A DNA stretch of 42,478 bases from a bacterium (GTDB lineage: Bacteria > Verrucomicrobiota > Verrucomicrobiia > Limisphaerales > RI-55): positions 1 through 42,478 of the forward strand of contig WGOC01000032.1 of the NCBI GenBank assembly GCA_016124235.1, read 5' to 3'. The position numbers and the translations under genes were made by a program. Numbering within the stretch: position 1 is the stretch's first letter; each line of letters opens with the position of its first letter. Of this stretch, positions 6,505 through 15,138 are shown piece after piece. The notes beneath the pieces are model-generated. The model searched no databases. It worked only from the letters and a program-made list of their open reading frames with translations, and was not told the DNA's origin.

Positions 6505-8667
6505 ATGGCAACGGGCTCACCCTCCCAGGCAAAGAAGTTTGGAACCTTTGGCGGCGTATTCGTCCCCAACGTCCTCACGATTCTGGGCGTCATCATGTTC
6601 CTCCGCGCCGGCTGGGTCGTCGGGCAGGCGGGACTCAAACAGGCGCTGATCATTCTCTGCATCGCCAACGGGATCACGTTGCTCACGTCGCTGTCCCTGT
6701 CGGCGATTGCGACCAATACGCGCGTCGGCGGAGGCGGCGCCTACTTTCTCATTTCCCGCAGCCTTGGTCTGGAAATCGGCGGCAGCATCGGGTTGCCTCT
6801 TTACCTCGCCCAGGCCATCAGCGTGGCGTTCTACATCATCGGCTTTGTCGAATCGCTGGAATTCATCTGGCCCGGACTCGATATGCGCGCGACCAGCAGC
6901 GTGGTTTTGGCCGTGTTGTTCCTGATTGCCTGGATTGGCGCGGACCTCGCGATCAAGACGCAATACCTGATCCTCTCGTGTCTTGTGGCGGCGTTGGTTT
7001 CATTCTTCGCCGGATGGCATCCCGTCAACGAACTCAGCGCCATGGTCGGCACCAATTACCACGACGGGCAATCGTTCTGGTCGGTGTTCGCCATCTTCTT
7101 CCCCGCCGTCACTGGGATTATGTCCGGCGTCAGCATGTCGGGGGACTTAAGGCAACCCTCCAAAAGCATTCCCCGCGGGACGATTTGGGCAGTGATCGTG
7201 ACGTTCTTTATTTACGCAACGCAATTGGTCTGGCTCGCACTCAATGCCAATCGCGACACGTTACTGACCAACAATTTGGTCATGCGCGACACGGCGAAGA
7301 TTGGCTCGTTGATCTTTGTCGGGTTATGGGCCGCCACATTGTCTTCCGCGTTGGCCAGTTTGCTGGCGGCGCCGCGAACGCTTCAGGCGCTCGGTGCGGA
7401 CGGCGTGGTGCCGCGATTTCTCGCCCGCGGTTCCGGCGCCGCCAAGGAGCCCAAGTTCGCCCTGGCGCTGACGGTCGTGCTGGTGGAGGCGTGCCTTTAT
7501 CAAGGAGACCTCAATCTCGTGGCGCCGGTAATCTCGATGTTTTTTTTAGCGACCTACGGATCGATCAATCTGGTCGCCGGCCTCGAGCGATGGGTCCACA
7601 ATCCAAGCTACCGCCCGACGTTTAAAGTGCACTGGCTGCCGTCTTTGCTGGGTGCCGCCGGTTGCCTCTTCGTGATGCTCGTCATCAACCCGCTGGCGAC
7701 GTTCACGGCCGTCGTATTAATTTTTGGCATCTATTCGACGCTCAAGCGCCGGCAGTATCGCACGGCGTGGGGGGACGTTCGCAGCGGCATGTGGTTCGCG
7801 ATCACCCGCCTCGGTTTGTTGCAACTTTCCGCGGCGCGTGGTCACGTCCGCAACTGGCGTCCCGTCCTGCTGGTGCTCGTCGGCAATCCCAAATCACGAA
7901 TCGGGCTCGTCGAGTTTGCCCGTTGTATCGAAGCCCGACGCGGCCTGATCTTTCTCGCACAAATCGTCACAGGCCAGTGGCAGACGCTTTTAAAGTTTCA
8001 AGCCTCGCAGCAAAAATCGCTTGAGGATTTCATTCGCGAAAATCGCTTGTCAGCCGTCGCAAAAACCCTGCTCGCCGATGATTTCGAACACGGCGTTTCG
8101 ACTCTGATCCAAGTGTCCGGTGTTGGGCCTTTGCAACCAAATACCGTACTCATGGGCTGGAGCGACGACGCGGTGAAACAGTCCTTGTTTGGTGCCGCAA
8201 TCCGCCGGATTTTGCAGTTGCAGAAGAACCTGCTGGTGCTGCGCGAATCCGAGTTGTCAGCGGATCATTTGAAGAAACGCATCGATGTGTGGTGGCGGGC
8301 CAAGGAAAACGGTTCGTACATGTTGACACTGGCTCACCTGTTGCAGGCCAACCCGCGCTTTCGCGATCACAAACTACGGGTGATGCGTATCATCGCGGAG
8401 GAAGCGGGACGCAGTCAGGCGGAAAGCGCCACGCGTACGATGCTTGAGGACGCGCGTCTGCCGGCCGAATGCACTGTGATCGTTACCCGTGATCCGCCAT
8501 TGGCGGTTATCGCTTCACATTCGGAAAAATCGGATATCTGCTTTGTGGGAATCGCGATCGGTTCTGAAGAAAAGGACGGCAATCCGCTGGACGCGTATGT
8601 CCCGTTGGTTTCGGCTTTGCGCGGAAACGCTTTTCTCTCCAAGAGCTGGCACGACATGGAATTGTGA
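6505..8667 (+). CDS. SLC12-type cation-chloride cotransporter family permease
   Basis: A 720-residue amino-acid/polyamine/organocation superfamily transporter. The N-terminal half (to about residue 420) has roughly twelve membrane helices and starts with the family signature FGTFGGVFVPNVLTILGVIM, then RVGGGGAYFLISRSLGLEIG. These are close to eukaryotic Na-K-Cl cotransporters. A cytosolic C-terminal domain of about 280 residues follows, opening with RPVLLVLVGNPKSRIGLVEF as in the SLC12 C-terminal domain; many bacterial permeases lack this part. It probably moves cations with chloride or amino acids across the inner membrane, but ion specificity cannot be assigned from sequence. The ATG at 6505 sits 78 bases after the small envelope gene. 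The next gene is convergent. Confidence 0.8.
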   Translation: MATGSPSQAKKFGTFGGVFVPNVLTILGVIMFLRAGWVVGQAGLKQALIILCIANGITLLTSLSLSAIATNTRVGGGGAYFLISRSLGLEIGGSIGLPLYLAQAISVAFYIIGFVESLEFIWPGLDMRATSSVVLAVLFLIAWIGADLAIKTQYLILSCLVAALVSFFAGWHPVNELSAMVGTNYHDGQSFWSVFAIFFPAVTGIMSGVSMSGDLRQPSKSIPRGTIWAVIVTFFIYATQLVWLALNANRDTLLTNNLVMRDTAKIGSLIFVGLWAATLSSALASLLAAPRTLQALGADGVVPRFLARGSGAAKEPKFALALTVVLVEACLYQGDLNLVAPVISMFFLATYGSINLVAGLERWVHNPSYRPTFKVHWLPSLLGAAGCLFVMLVINPLATFTAVVLIFGIYSTLKRRQYRTAWGDVRSGMWFAITRLGLLQLSAARGHVRNWRPVLLVLVGNPKSRIGLVEFARCIEARRGLIFLAQIVTGQWQTLLKFQASQQKSLEDFIRENRLSAVAKTLLADDFEHGVSTLIQVSGVGPLQPNTVLMGWSDDAVKQSLFGAAIRRILQLQKNLLVLRESELSADHLKKRIDVWWRAKENGSYMLTLAHLLQANPRFRDHKLRVMRIIAEEAGRSQAESATRTMLEDARLPAECTVIVTRDPPLAVIASHSEKSDICFVGIAIGSEEKDGNPLDAYVPLVSALRGNAFLSKSWHDMEL

Positions 8668-8696
8668 CACGTCGGCCGCGTAAGCGAACGTTCAAT

Positions 8697-9554
8697 TCAA
8701 ACTATGACAACGTGATTTTCGAGCACGCCGATCCCGCTGATTTCGATCCGAATTTTATCATTGGCCTGGAGCGTGAAGTCGTCGCCGGGAACCAGCCCGG
8801 TTCCCGTCAATAGAACGGCTCCGTTCGGAAAGGTCTGGCTGCGGTACAACCAATCTGCCAACTCCGACAACTTGCGTTTCATTTGGATCACCGACGTCTC
8901 GCCGCTGAACACGGATTGACCGCCGCGCTCGATTGCAAGTTTGATCATCCATGTCCGGGCCTCGGCTTCCGTCGCACCGACATTGATCCACGGACCGAGC
9001 GAGCATGACCGATCGTAAACCTTGGCCTGTGGCAGGTACAGGAGGTTCTCTCCCTCGATGTCCCGCGAACTCATGTCGTTGCCAACGGTGTAGCCGACAA
9101 TTCGGCCCTTGGAATTAATGATCAAAGCCAGCTCCGGCTCAGGAACATTCCATTTGGCATCCTCTCGGATGCCGACCGCCTCACCACTGGCGACAACCTT
9201 TTCCGGGAGCGATTTGAAAAACAATTCCGGCCGGTCGGCTTCGTAGACTTTGTCATACGCGCGCGCGCTGAAATCCGATTCCTCCATCCGTGCGGTCTTG
9301 CTGCGCAAATAGGTCACGCCCGCCGCCCAGACTTCCTGTTTTTCAATGGGTGCCAGGAGACGAACACTGGTCAGCGGAGCCGCCATCAACGTTTGGTTCG
9401 ACAGCTCCTTCAACCGCGCCCCCAGGTTATCGCTCTCAAGCAGGGACGCGAGACGACCGTGCTCGGCCGAGCCGATGTCAGCAACGGTCTCATCATCATG
9501 AACGAGACCGAGCCGAAGTTCATTGTACGAATTGAGGTAACGACAAAGTTTCAT
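8697..9554 (-). CDS. Fumarylacetoacetate hydrolase family protein (possible 2-keto-3-deoxypentonate dehydratase)
   Basis: A 285-residue FAH-family enzyme. Metal ligands are visible as Glu139 and Glu141 (NVPEPELAL) and Asp160 (YTVGNDMSSRD). FAH enzymes hydrolyse, isomerise, decarboxylate or dehydrate oxo acids using Mg2+. The neighbour upstream on the same strand, 39 bases away, is an aldehyde dehydrogenase. A FAH-type 2-keto-3-deoxy-arabinonate dehydratase followed by 2-oxoglutarate semialdehyde dehydrogenase is the known end of oxidative pentose pathways (for example in Sulfolobus), so this pair fits that scheme. The dehydratase role is inferred from context; a plain acylpyruvase or isomerase is possible. 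The start is ATG at 9554, without a Shine-Dalgarno sequence. Confidence 0.8.
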   Translation of the reverse strand: MKLCRYLNSYNELRLGLVHDDETVADIGSAEHGRLASLLESDNLGARLKELSNQTLMAAPLTSVRLLAPIEKQEVWAAGVTYLRSKTARMEESDFSARAYDKVYEADRPELFFKSLPEKVVASGEAVGIREDAKWNVPEPELALIINSKGRIVGYTVGNDMSSRDIEGENLLYLPQAKVYDRSCSLGPWINVGATEAEARTWMIKLAIERGGQSVFSGETSVIQMKRKLSELADWLYRSQTFPNGAVLLTGTGLVPGDDFTLQANDKIRIEISGIGVLENHVVIV

Positions 9555-9593
9555 TTAAAGAAGAGAATTGTGGGGTGAACGCCACCGCTTCGA

Positions 9594-11051
9594 TCAAGCC
9601 GAATAGTCGAGGTACACCGTCTTGATCCGCGTGTAGAAATCGATCGCCACCGTTCCCTGCTCCTTGAAGCTGTCGGTGCTGGATTGTTTCACGCCGCCGA
9701 ACGGAGCCTGCAGCGCCAGACCGGTGCTGATCTGGTTCACCTTGATCACACCCACTTGAATGCGATCGGTGTAGAGCATCGCTTTCTTAATGTCGCGAGT
9801 GACGATGGAAGCGGACAAACCGACATCCACACCGTTGGCCACTTCCAGGGCCTGATCGAATCCATCCACTTCAATGATGGCGATGACCGGACCGAAAACT
9901 TCTTCCTTCGCGATCCGCATGTTCGGCGTCACGCCACCGACAATCGTCGGTTCCATGAAATAGCCGTGGGCAAGATCGCCGTCTTTCAATTGTTTGCCGC
10001 CGTAAACGAGTTTTGCGCCTTCTTTCAACGCGATATCGACGTAGTCCAGGTTGCCCTTGAATTCCTGCTCATTGACCGCCGGCCCCATCGTGACGCCATC
10101 GCTCAAGCCGTTGCCGACTTTGATGGCCTTCGCTTTTTCGATCAGCTTTTCGGTGAAGGCGGCCGCCACTTTCTTGTCGACGATGACGCGGCTCGTTGCC
10201 GTGCATGCCTGTCCAGTCAAACCGAAGCCGGCAATCGCCACGAGCTTGGCCGCGAGGTCAAGGTCGGCGTCGTCCAAAACAATGGTTGGATTTTTGCCGC
10301 CCATTTCCATTTGCGCACGAGCCTGCCGGGGTGCGAGTTGCTGGTAGATTTGATGGCCGATTTTGTACGAGCCAGTGAACGACAGCGCTACGACATCGGG
10401 ATTCGTCGCCAATTCACCGCCGACCGCACGACCATCACCCATAACAACGTTGAGCACGCCTTTGGGCAAACCGGCTTCAGCGAGCACTTTGGCGATTTCA
10501 CACGTCATCGCCGGCGCCTGTGAAGCGGGCTTGATGACGACCGCGTTGCCACTGACCAAGGCCGGCGCCAGCTTCCACGCCGGGATCGCAATCGGAAAAT
10601 TCCACGGCGTGATCAAGGCAACGACGCCCAGCGGTTCGCGTTTCGTATAGAGTAAATTATTGGGCAGATCGTGCGGGATCGTCTGCCCGCCGAGCGTGTA
10701 GCTAATGCCGCCGAAGAAGCGAAAAATGTCCGCTGTGCGTTGCACCTCACCCGTCGCTTCCGCAAGCGTTTTGCCTTCCTCGCGGGTCAACAGTTTCGCC
10801 AGCTCGGGTTTTCGCGATTCGATCAACTGAGACGCCTTGCTCAGCACTCGCCCGCGAGCGACCGGAGTCATCGCCGCCCAACCGGGAAATGCCGCCTTGG
10901 CCGCCGCGACGGCAGCCTTCGCATCTTCGCCGCCGCTGTGCGGGTATTGGGCAACTTTTTCGCGCGTGTCCGCCGGATTCAGGGTTTCAAATGTTTTGCC
11001 GGACTGGGCGGCCACCCATTCGCCGCCGATAAAATTCTGGTAAGTTTCCAT
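9594..11051 (-). CDS. NAD(P)-dependent aldehyde dehydrogenase (possible 2-oxoglutarate semialdehyde dehydrogenase)
   Basis: A complete 485-residue aldehyde dehydrogenase. Key residues: Asn151 in ITPWNFP, Lys174 in VVIKPAS, the cofactor loop SFTGS, Glu249 in MEMGGKNP as general base, and Cys283 in GLTGQACTATS as nucleophile. The start METYQNFIGGEWV is typical of semialdehyde dehydrogenases including succinate and 2-oxoglutarate semialdehyde enzymes. It lies directly upstream of the FAH-family gene (39 bases), so the two are probably co-transcribed. It would oxidise the semialdehyde product of that dehydratase to 2-oxoglutarate if the pathway assignment is right. The same semialdehyde also arises in hydroxyproline breakdown, relevant to the enolase-superfamily gene at 25677. 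ALDH function is secure; the substrate is inferred. Confidence 0.88.
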   Translation of the reverse strand: METYQNFIGGEWVAAQSGKTFETLNPADTREKVAQYPHSGGEDAKAAVAAAKAAFPGWAAMTPVARGRVLSKASQLIESRKPELAKLLTREEGKTLAEATGEVQRTADIFRFFGGISYTLGGQTIPHDLPNNLLYTKREPLGVVALITPWNFPIAIPAWKLAPALVSGNAVVIKPASQAPAMTCEIAKVLAEAGLPKGVLNVVMGDGRAVGGELATNPDVVALSFTGSYKIGHQIYQQLAPRQARAQMEMGGKNPTIVLDDADLDLAAKLVAIAGFGLTGQACTATSRVIVDKKVAAAFTEKLIEKAKAIKVGNGLSDGVTMGPAVNEQEFKGNLDYVDIALKEGAKLVYGGKQLKDGDLAHGYFMEPTIVGGVTPNMRIAKEEVFGPVIAIIEVDGFDQALEVANGVDVGLSASIVTRDIKKAMLYTDRIQVGVIKVNQISTGLALQAPFGGVKQSSTDSFKEQGTVAIDFYTRIKTVYLDYSA

Positions 11052-11160
11052 GTGCAGGTGCCGGAAACATTACCGAGAAGACAGAACGGACAAAGCCCTT
11101 TTTTGCATCCCGATCAATTAAGATTTTCCCAGTCGTCAATCGCGTGTTACCACCGCCGAC

Positions 11161-13002
11161 GTGGAAGCCAGTCCCCGTGATCCTCTTGCCGCGCTGAAGC
11201 AATACTTTGGCTTTGACGCGTTTCGTCCTTTTCAGGCCGAAATTGTGCAAGATGTGCTGGCTGGTCGCGACGTGCTGGCGTTGCTGCCCACCGGCGGTGG
11301 AAAATCACTTTGCTATCAATTGCCCGCCGTGCTTGCCGACGGCTTGACCGTCGTCGTTTCGCCGTTGATTGCGCTGATGAAAGATCAGGTGGATGCCCTG
11401 CTTACCGCTGGCATCGCCGCAACTTTTCTCAATTCATCGCTTGATCCTTCCGAAGCCGGCCGACGCCAGAGGGCATTGCACGCGGGCGAATACAAACTTT
11501 TGTACGTCTCGCCTGAGCGCCTTTTTTCGCCCGGCTTTCTGGATCAGCTTGAGAGGTGGAGGATCGCCCGATTCGCCATCGATGAAGCCCATTGCATCAG
11601 CGATTGGGGACACGATTTCCGACCGGAATACCGTCAACTTGCCGGCCTGCGAAATCGCTTCGATGACGTCCCGATCGTCGCGCTAACGGCGACCGCGACC
11701 GAACGCGTTCGACGGGACATCCGTGAGCAACTGAAGTTGCGCGAACCGGCCAAATATGTTGCCAGCTTCAATCGCCCGAACCTGACGTATCGTGTCTCGG
11801 CAAAAGCGAAAGCCTATGAACAAGTCGTGAAGTTGATCCGCTCGCGGCCCGAGGAAAGCGGTATCATCTATTGCCTTGCCCGCAAAACGACCGAAACACT
11901 CAGCGCCAAACTGCGTGCGGACGGTATTGCCGCCGCCCCGTACCATGCCGGTATGGAGCCGGAGGATCGTGCCCGCAATCAGGAGGCATTTCTCCGCGAC
12001 GAAGTGCGGGTGATCTGCGCGACGATCGCGTTTGGGATGGGCATCAACAAACCAAATGTCCGCTTCGTCATTCATCACGATCTGCCCAAGAGCCTGGAAG
12101 GTTACTATCAGGAGACGGGGCGCGCCGGTCGCGATGGTTTGCCCGGCGAATGCGTTTTGCTTTTCAGCCCCGGTGATCGCGTGAAGCAATCCCGTTTCAT
12201 TGACGAAAAAACCGATGAACGCGAACGGGAGATCGCCCGTGCTCAATTGGAGCAGGTTCTGCATTATGCCGAAAGCGGAGCCTGTCGGCGCGGCCAGTTG
12301 CTGGCTCATTTTGGTGAGACACTCGATTCCACAAATTGCGGTGGTTGCGACAACTGCCTGAATCCCCGGGAACAATTCGATGGCACGGTCGCGGCGCAAA
12401 AATTCCTCTCGTGCGTTTACCGCATCCGGCAAAAGTCCGGCTTTGGCGTTGGCATCCAGCACGTGGTGGAAGTGCTTTGCGGAGCCGCCACGGAAAAGAT
12501 CCGCCGCTTCGGTCACGAAACGCTCTCAACCTATGGCATTGGGAAGGAACACGCCCGCCAAGAATGGTCGGCCATCGGCCGGGAACTCGTGCGTCTCGGA
12601 CTCCTCGAACAAAATGCCGCCGCATTCAATGCCGTCGAATTGACCTCAGCCGGAGCTGAGGTACTGCGCTCGCGGCAACCCGTTCGCCTCACCCGCCCGA
12701 TGAAATCCTCGGCGATCAAGAAACGAATGGCAGGAGATTTTGAATTCGACGAGGAATTGTTCGCCCGGCTACGCGCTTTGCGGAAGAGACTCGCTGACGA
12801 ACGCGGCGTGCCTTCGTATATCATTTTCTCGGATGTGTCGTTGCGGGAAATGGCACGACGATATCCGGAAGATCACGAGGCGTTTTCCACCATCACGGGC
12901 GTTGGTTCGATGAAGTTGCGTGAATTTGGCGAGCCGTTTATTGCAGAGATTCGCTCATTCGTACGCGAGCACGGTGCCAAGACCTTCGGTCAGAGGGAAT
13001 AA
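11161..13002 (+). CDS. recQ: ATP-dependent DNA helicase RecQ
   Basis: A 613-residue RecQ with all three expected parts. The helicase core has the Q-motif (FGFDAFRPFQ), Walker A LLPTGGGKS (41-49), DEAH at 141-144 with the aromatic loop CISDWGHDFRPEY, and the motif V-VI region GMGINKPNVRFVIHHDLP and QETGRAGRDG. The RQC zinc site follows (ACRRGQLL, then NCGGCDNC), and a winged helix comes after it. A C-terminal HRDC domain begins near residue 535 (LFARLRALRKRLADERGVPS). It unwinds DNA 3' to 5' in recombination repair and fork restart. The start is GTG at 11161. It is divergent from the aldehyde dehydrogenase, with about 110 bases between them. Confidence 0.97.
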   Translation: MEASPRDPLAALKQYFGFDAFRPFQAEIVQDVLAGRDVLALLPTGGGKSLCYQLPAVLADGLTVVVSPLIALMKDQVDALLTAGIAATFLNSSLDPSEAGRRQRALHAGEYKLLYVSPERLFSPGFLDQLERWRIARFAIDEAHCISDWGHDFRPEYRQLAGLRNRFDDVPIVALTATATERVRRDIREQLKLREPAKYVASFNRPNLTYRVSAKAKAYEQVVKLIRSRPEESGIIYCLARKTTETLSAKLRADGIAAAPYHAGMEPEDRARNQEAFLRDEVRVICATIAFGMGINKPNVRFVIHHDLPKSLEGYYQETGRAGRDGLPGECVLLFSPGDRVKQSRFIDEKTDEREREIARAQLEQVLHYAESGACRRGQLLAHFGETLDSTNCGGCDNCLNPREQFDGTVAAQKFLSCVYRIRQKSGFGVGIQHVVEVLCGAATEKIRRFGHETLSTYGIGKEHARQEWSAIGRELVRLGLLEQNAAAFNAVELTSAGAEVLRSRQPVRLTRPMKSSAIKKRMAGDFEFDEELFARLRALRKRLADERGVPSYIIFSDVSLREMARRYPEDHEAFSTITGVGSMKLREFGEPFIAEIRSFVREHGAKTFGQRE

Positions 13003-13008
13003 ATTCAC

Positions 13009-13026
13009 GGTGGCTGTCCCGCCACC
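13009..13026. terminator. Weak hairpin between convergent genes
   Basis: A 6-bp GC-rich stem (GGTGGC / GCCACC) with a 6-base loop lies just after the recQ stop and before the end of the convergent signalling gene. No strong T tract follows on either strand, so termination is only a suggestion from position. Confidence 0.3.
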
Positions 13027-13041
13027 AAATCTAGCACGCGG

Positions 13042-14826
13042 TCATTTGGAATCTGCGCGCGAACCAACGGATCCACCTGCAAGGGCGGCGGTGGGCGATT
13101 GATAAATGTGGACGGAACCCGTCGACGGATTGCCGGCCGCAGCGGCAACGTCCGGCGAACTTTGAATGTTGGTTTGTTCCAAGGTGAGCGGCATTTCGGA
13201 CGCCATTAAAGTATTCACCGGCGAAACCTCACGTGCGTTGACCGAGCCCAGGCGGCCGGTTCCCCAAAGCAACGTTCCCAACACGACGCCAGCGGCGGCG
13301 GCGGCAGCGGCGATTTTGAAAATTCCAATCGTGGGACGATCGGGAACCAAGTTGACGATAAAACTGGTGTGTTCATCGGACGCTCCGCCCACAGTCAAAG
13401 CATTCACGCTGATGCCTTCGACAGCCTTTCGCAAACCAGCCCAGGTGGTGATCTGGTCGGTGCCAGGTCGTTCGATGCGCCGAAAGATCCGCTTGAGCGC
13501 CGCGGCACGGGGGCCCGCCGGACCAAGCGCACGCACCAGCGCTTCGGCGAGTGATTCGATCTGCGCCTGCACCGGCACCCGGTTGTCCGGACGCAACGAG
13601 GCGAGATTGGTAATTCGCACTTCACCGCGCGAATCGAGCAGGATGTCTTTTGGTCCCAACGGATGATGCAGCTGGTGTTGGGACTGCAGTTCACTCATTG
13701 CTCGGCTGACGTTTCGGAAAATCTCAAGCACCTGCGACTCGGTCAGCAGTCGATCACGACCAAAGTTTTCCAGGCAGGTGGCATCCACATGCTCGAGCGT
13801 GTGATAATAGACGCCTTCGGTCTGGGCCGCCTTCGTCGCTCGCAGAAACGCCGGGCATTCAATCTCCGACTTGGCGACGGCTTCCGCCACAAAGTGCTTC
13901 ACCGCTGCCGGACTTTTCGTGAGCGCCGGCGGTAGCACGTGAAGGGTGACGACCAAACCGCCGGGACCCACTTGCGCTTCAAAAACGTGCTCCTGCTCCC
14001 GGACGGCGATGCGGCGGACCAGTTGATATGGCCCAAAGCAGTGCCCCGGCATGAGTTCGGTGCGAGTTGCCGGCATCGTAGCGGCGGCCTCGTCGAGTTT
14101 CTGCATCGTCTCCAGGAGCAGGAAATCCCAGGAAGATTCAATGGTTTCACGATCTGCCAGAATTCCATCCGCAAAAGCAAACTGGCCCGATTTCCAACCG
14201 ATGATTCTGCTGGCCGCCGCGTCGCCAATAAGTTCGCCACATTCCGCGTGCAACAAACGGCCTTCGTGAAAATAAAGGGCGCCCGACTCGACACCTTTGG
14301 TCACGGACATTTTTCCCGTACGCAGACCGAGGCAGCAAATTTGAACCAGTTCGTGCAGCTGAAATTGAGCGAGCTGCCCGGAGAAACCTTCATTGGCGAT
14401 CAATCGATTGATCTTCTCCAGGGCCGTCCCTTCGTTCGTCGGGTTCGACCCCGCTTTTTGTTTGAGTGCAAGATTTTCCTCGGCGAGATGAATGGCGGCA
14501 ACGACTTCATGGACATTCACCGGCTTGGCAAAAACCCGCCCGGGCCGTGCCCGGAAGAAAGTTGTCTCCTGGGAATAGGTTCCGAGAAAATACACTTGGA
14601 CCTCCGGGAAAAGTCCTTCGATCAGATGCGCCAGCGAAGGCCCACCCGATTCGTTGGTCTTCAGGTCGGCCAGCACGAAATCCAGATGCTCGCCTCGATC
14701 AACAAGTTGTCGGCCCTCGTCATAGCTCCCGGCGGTCAACCAGTCGTGTTCGGGAAAAAATCCTTGCAGCGTGCGAACCAACAAGTCGCACGCACTCTTA
14801 TCTGAATCGAGAACAAGAATCTTCAT
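13042..14826 (-). CDS. Receiver - DUF4388 (PATAN) - pseudokinase-like - TM signalling protein
   Basis: From ATG 14826 this is 594 residues. Residues 1-115 form a receiver-like domain: acidic pair at 7 and 9 (LDSDKS), phospho-acceptor candidate Asp54 (VLADLKT), Lys101 (FAKPV). Residues about 140-240 match DUF4388/PATAN (GFSGQLAQFQLHELVQICC, then SGALYFHEGRLLHAECGE). Residues about 262-475 look like a Ser/Thr kinase fold without catalytic residues. The VAIK lysine position reads VVTLHVL, the HRD-K-x-x-N loop reads HHPLGPKDILLD (387-398), and DFG reads TNL. One membrane helix (about 503-521, Ala-rich) and a short low-complexity tail follow. An upstream ATG at 14964 exists, but the receiver begins exactly at 14826. 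I infer a phosphorylation-gated scaffold rather than an active kinase. Its partner kinase is not in the window. Confidence 0.75.
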   Translation of the reverse strand: MKILVLDSDKSACDLLVRTLQGFFPEHDWLTAGSYDEGRQLVDRGEHLDFVLADLKTNESGGPSLAHLIEGLFPEVQVYFLGTYSQETTFFRARPGRVFAKPVNVHEVVAAIHLAEENLALKQKAGSNPTNEGTALEKINRLIANEGFSGQLAQFQLHELVQICCLGLRTGKMSVTKGVESGALYFHEGRLLHAECGELIGDAAASRIIGWKSGQFAFADGILADRETIESSWDFLLLETMQKLDEAAATMPATRTELMPGHCFGPYQLVRRIAVREQEHVFEAQVGPGGLVVTLHVLPPALTKSPAAVKHFVAEAVAKSEIECPAFLRATKAAQTEGVYYHTLEHVDATCLENFGRDRLLTESQVLEIFRNVSRAMSELQSQHQLHHPLGPKDILLDSRGEVRITNLASLRPDNRVPVQAQIESLAEALVRALGPAGPRAAALKRIFRRIERPGTDQITTWAGLRKAVEGISVNALTVGGASDEHTSFIVNLVPDRPTIGIFKIAAAAAAAGVVLGTLLWGTGRLGSVNAREVSPVNTLMASEMPLTLEQTNIQSSPDVAAAAGNPSTGSVHIYQSPTAALAGGSVGSRADSK

Positions 14827-15138
14827 CGCAGACCAATCGAAAACGCGCATCGTAAAAAGCAAATAAGTTGCCTTTTTCAAACAATCGAAACGGAAGCCGC
14901 TTTTTTCCCCAGCTGTGGCCTTCCCAAAGACAGGTTGTCTTGAATGCAGGCAGATCATGATCAACGGCCACTGATTCCTTAAAGCTCGTTAATCCGCGCC
15001 ATGACGAAACCTGCGTGCTCCGAAACGAGTCACCTTGATTCGTCGATTGCCACGGACTGATATCGTCCCAGTTTGACTCGCAATCGTTTCGGCAATGAAT
15101 CTTCGCGAACGTCCTTGTTTCCCCGCGGAGCGTTACCC
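14827..15138. other. Divergent intergenic region
   Basis: About 310 bases between the minus-strand signalling gene and the plus-strand EamA transporter. It must hold both promoters, but I could not identify a convincing -35/-10 pair. A near-palindrome of A and T runs (aaaaagcaa ... ttgccttttt, about 14851-14874) lies in the leader of the minus-strand gene. The frame of the EamA gene is open back to a TTG at 15073, but this part looks non-coding. Confidence 0.4.

Noticed and set aside
9684..10523. 279-codon plus-strand frame opposite the aldehyde dehydrogenase
   Set aside because: Shadow of the ALDH gene, whose catalytic residues are all on the other strand.
11683..12516. 277-codon minus-strand frame inside recQ
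   Set aside because: Antisense shadow of a complete RecQ; no recognisable protein.
13281..13310. GCGGCGGCGGCAGCGGC repeat as a microsatellite or regulatory element
   Set aside because: It encodes the Ala-rich membrane helix of the signalling protein and needs no other explanation.
14827..14964. N-terminal extension of the receiver/pseudokinase protein to ATG 14964
   Set aside because: The extra 46 residues have no likeness to any domain, while the receiver fold begins exactly at ATG 14826.
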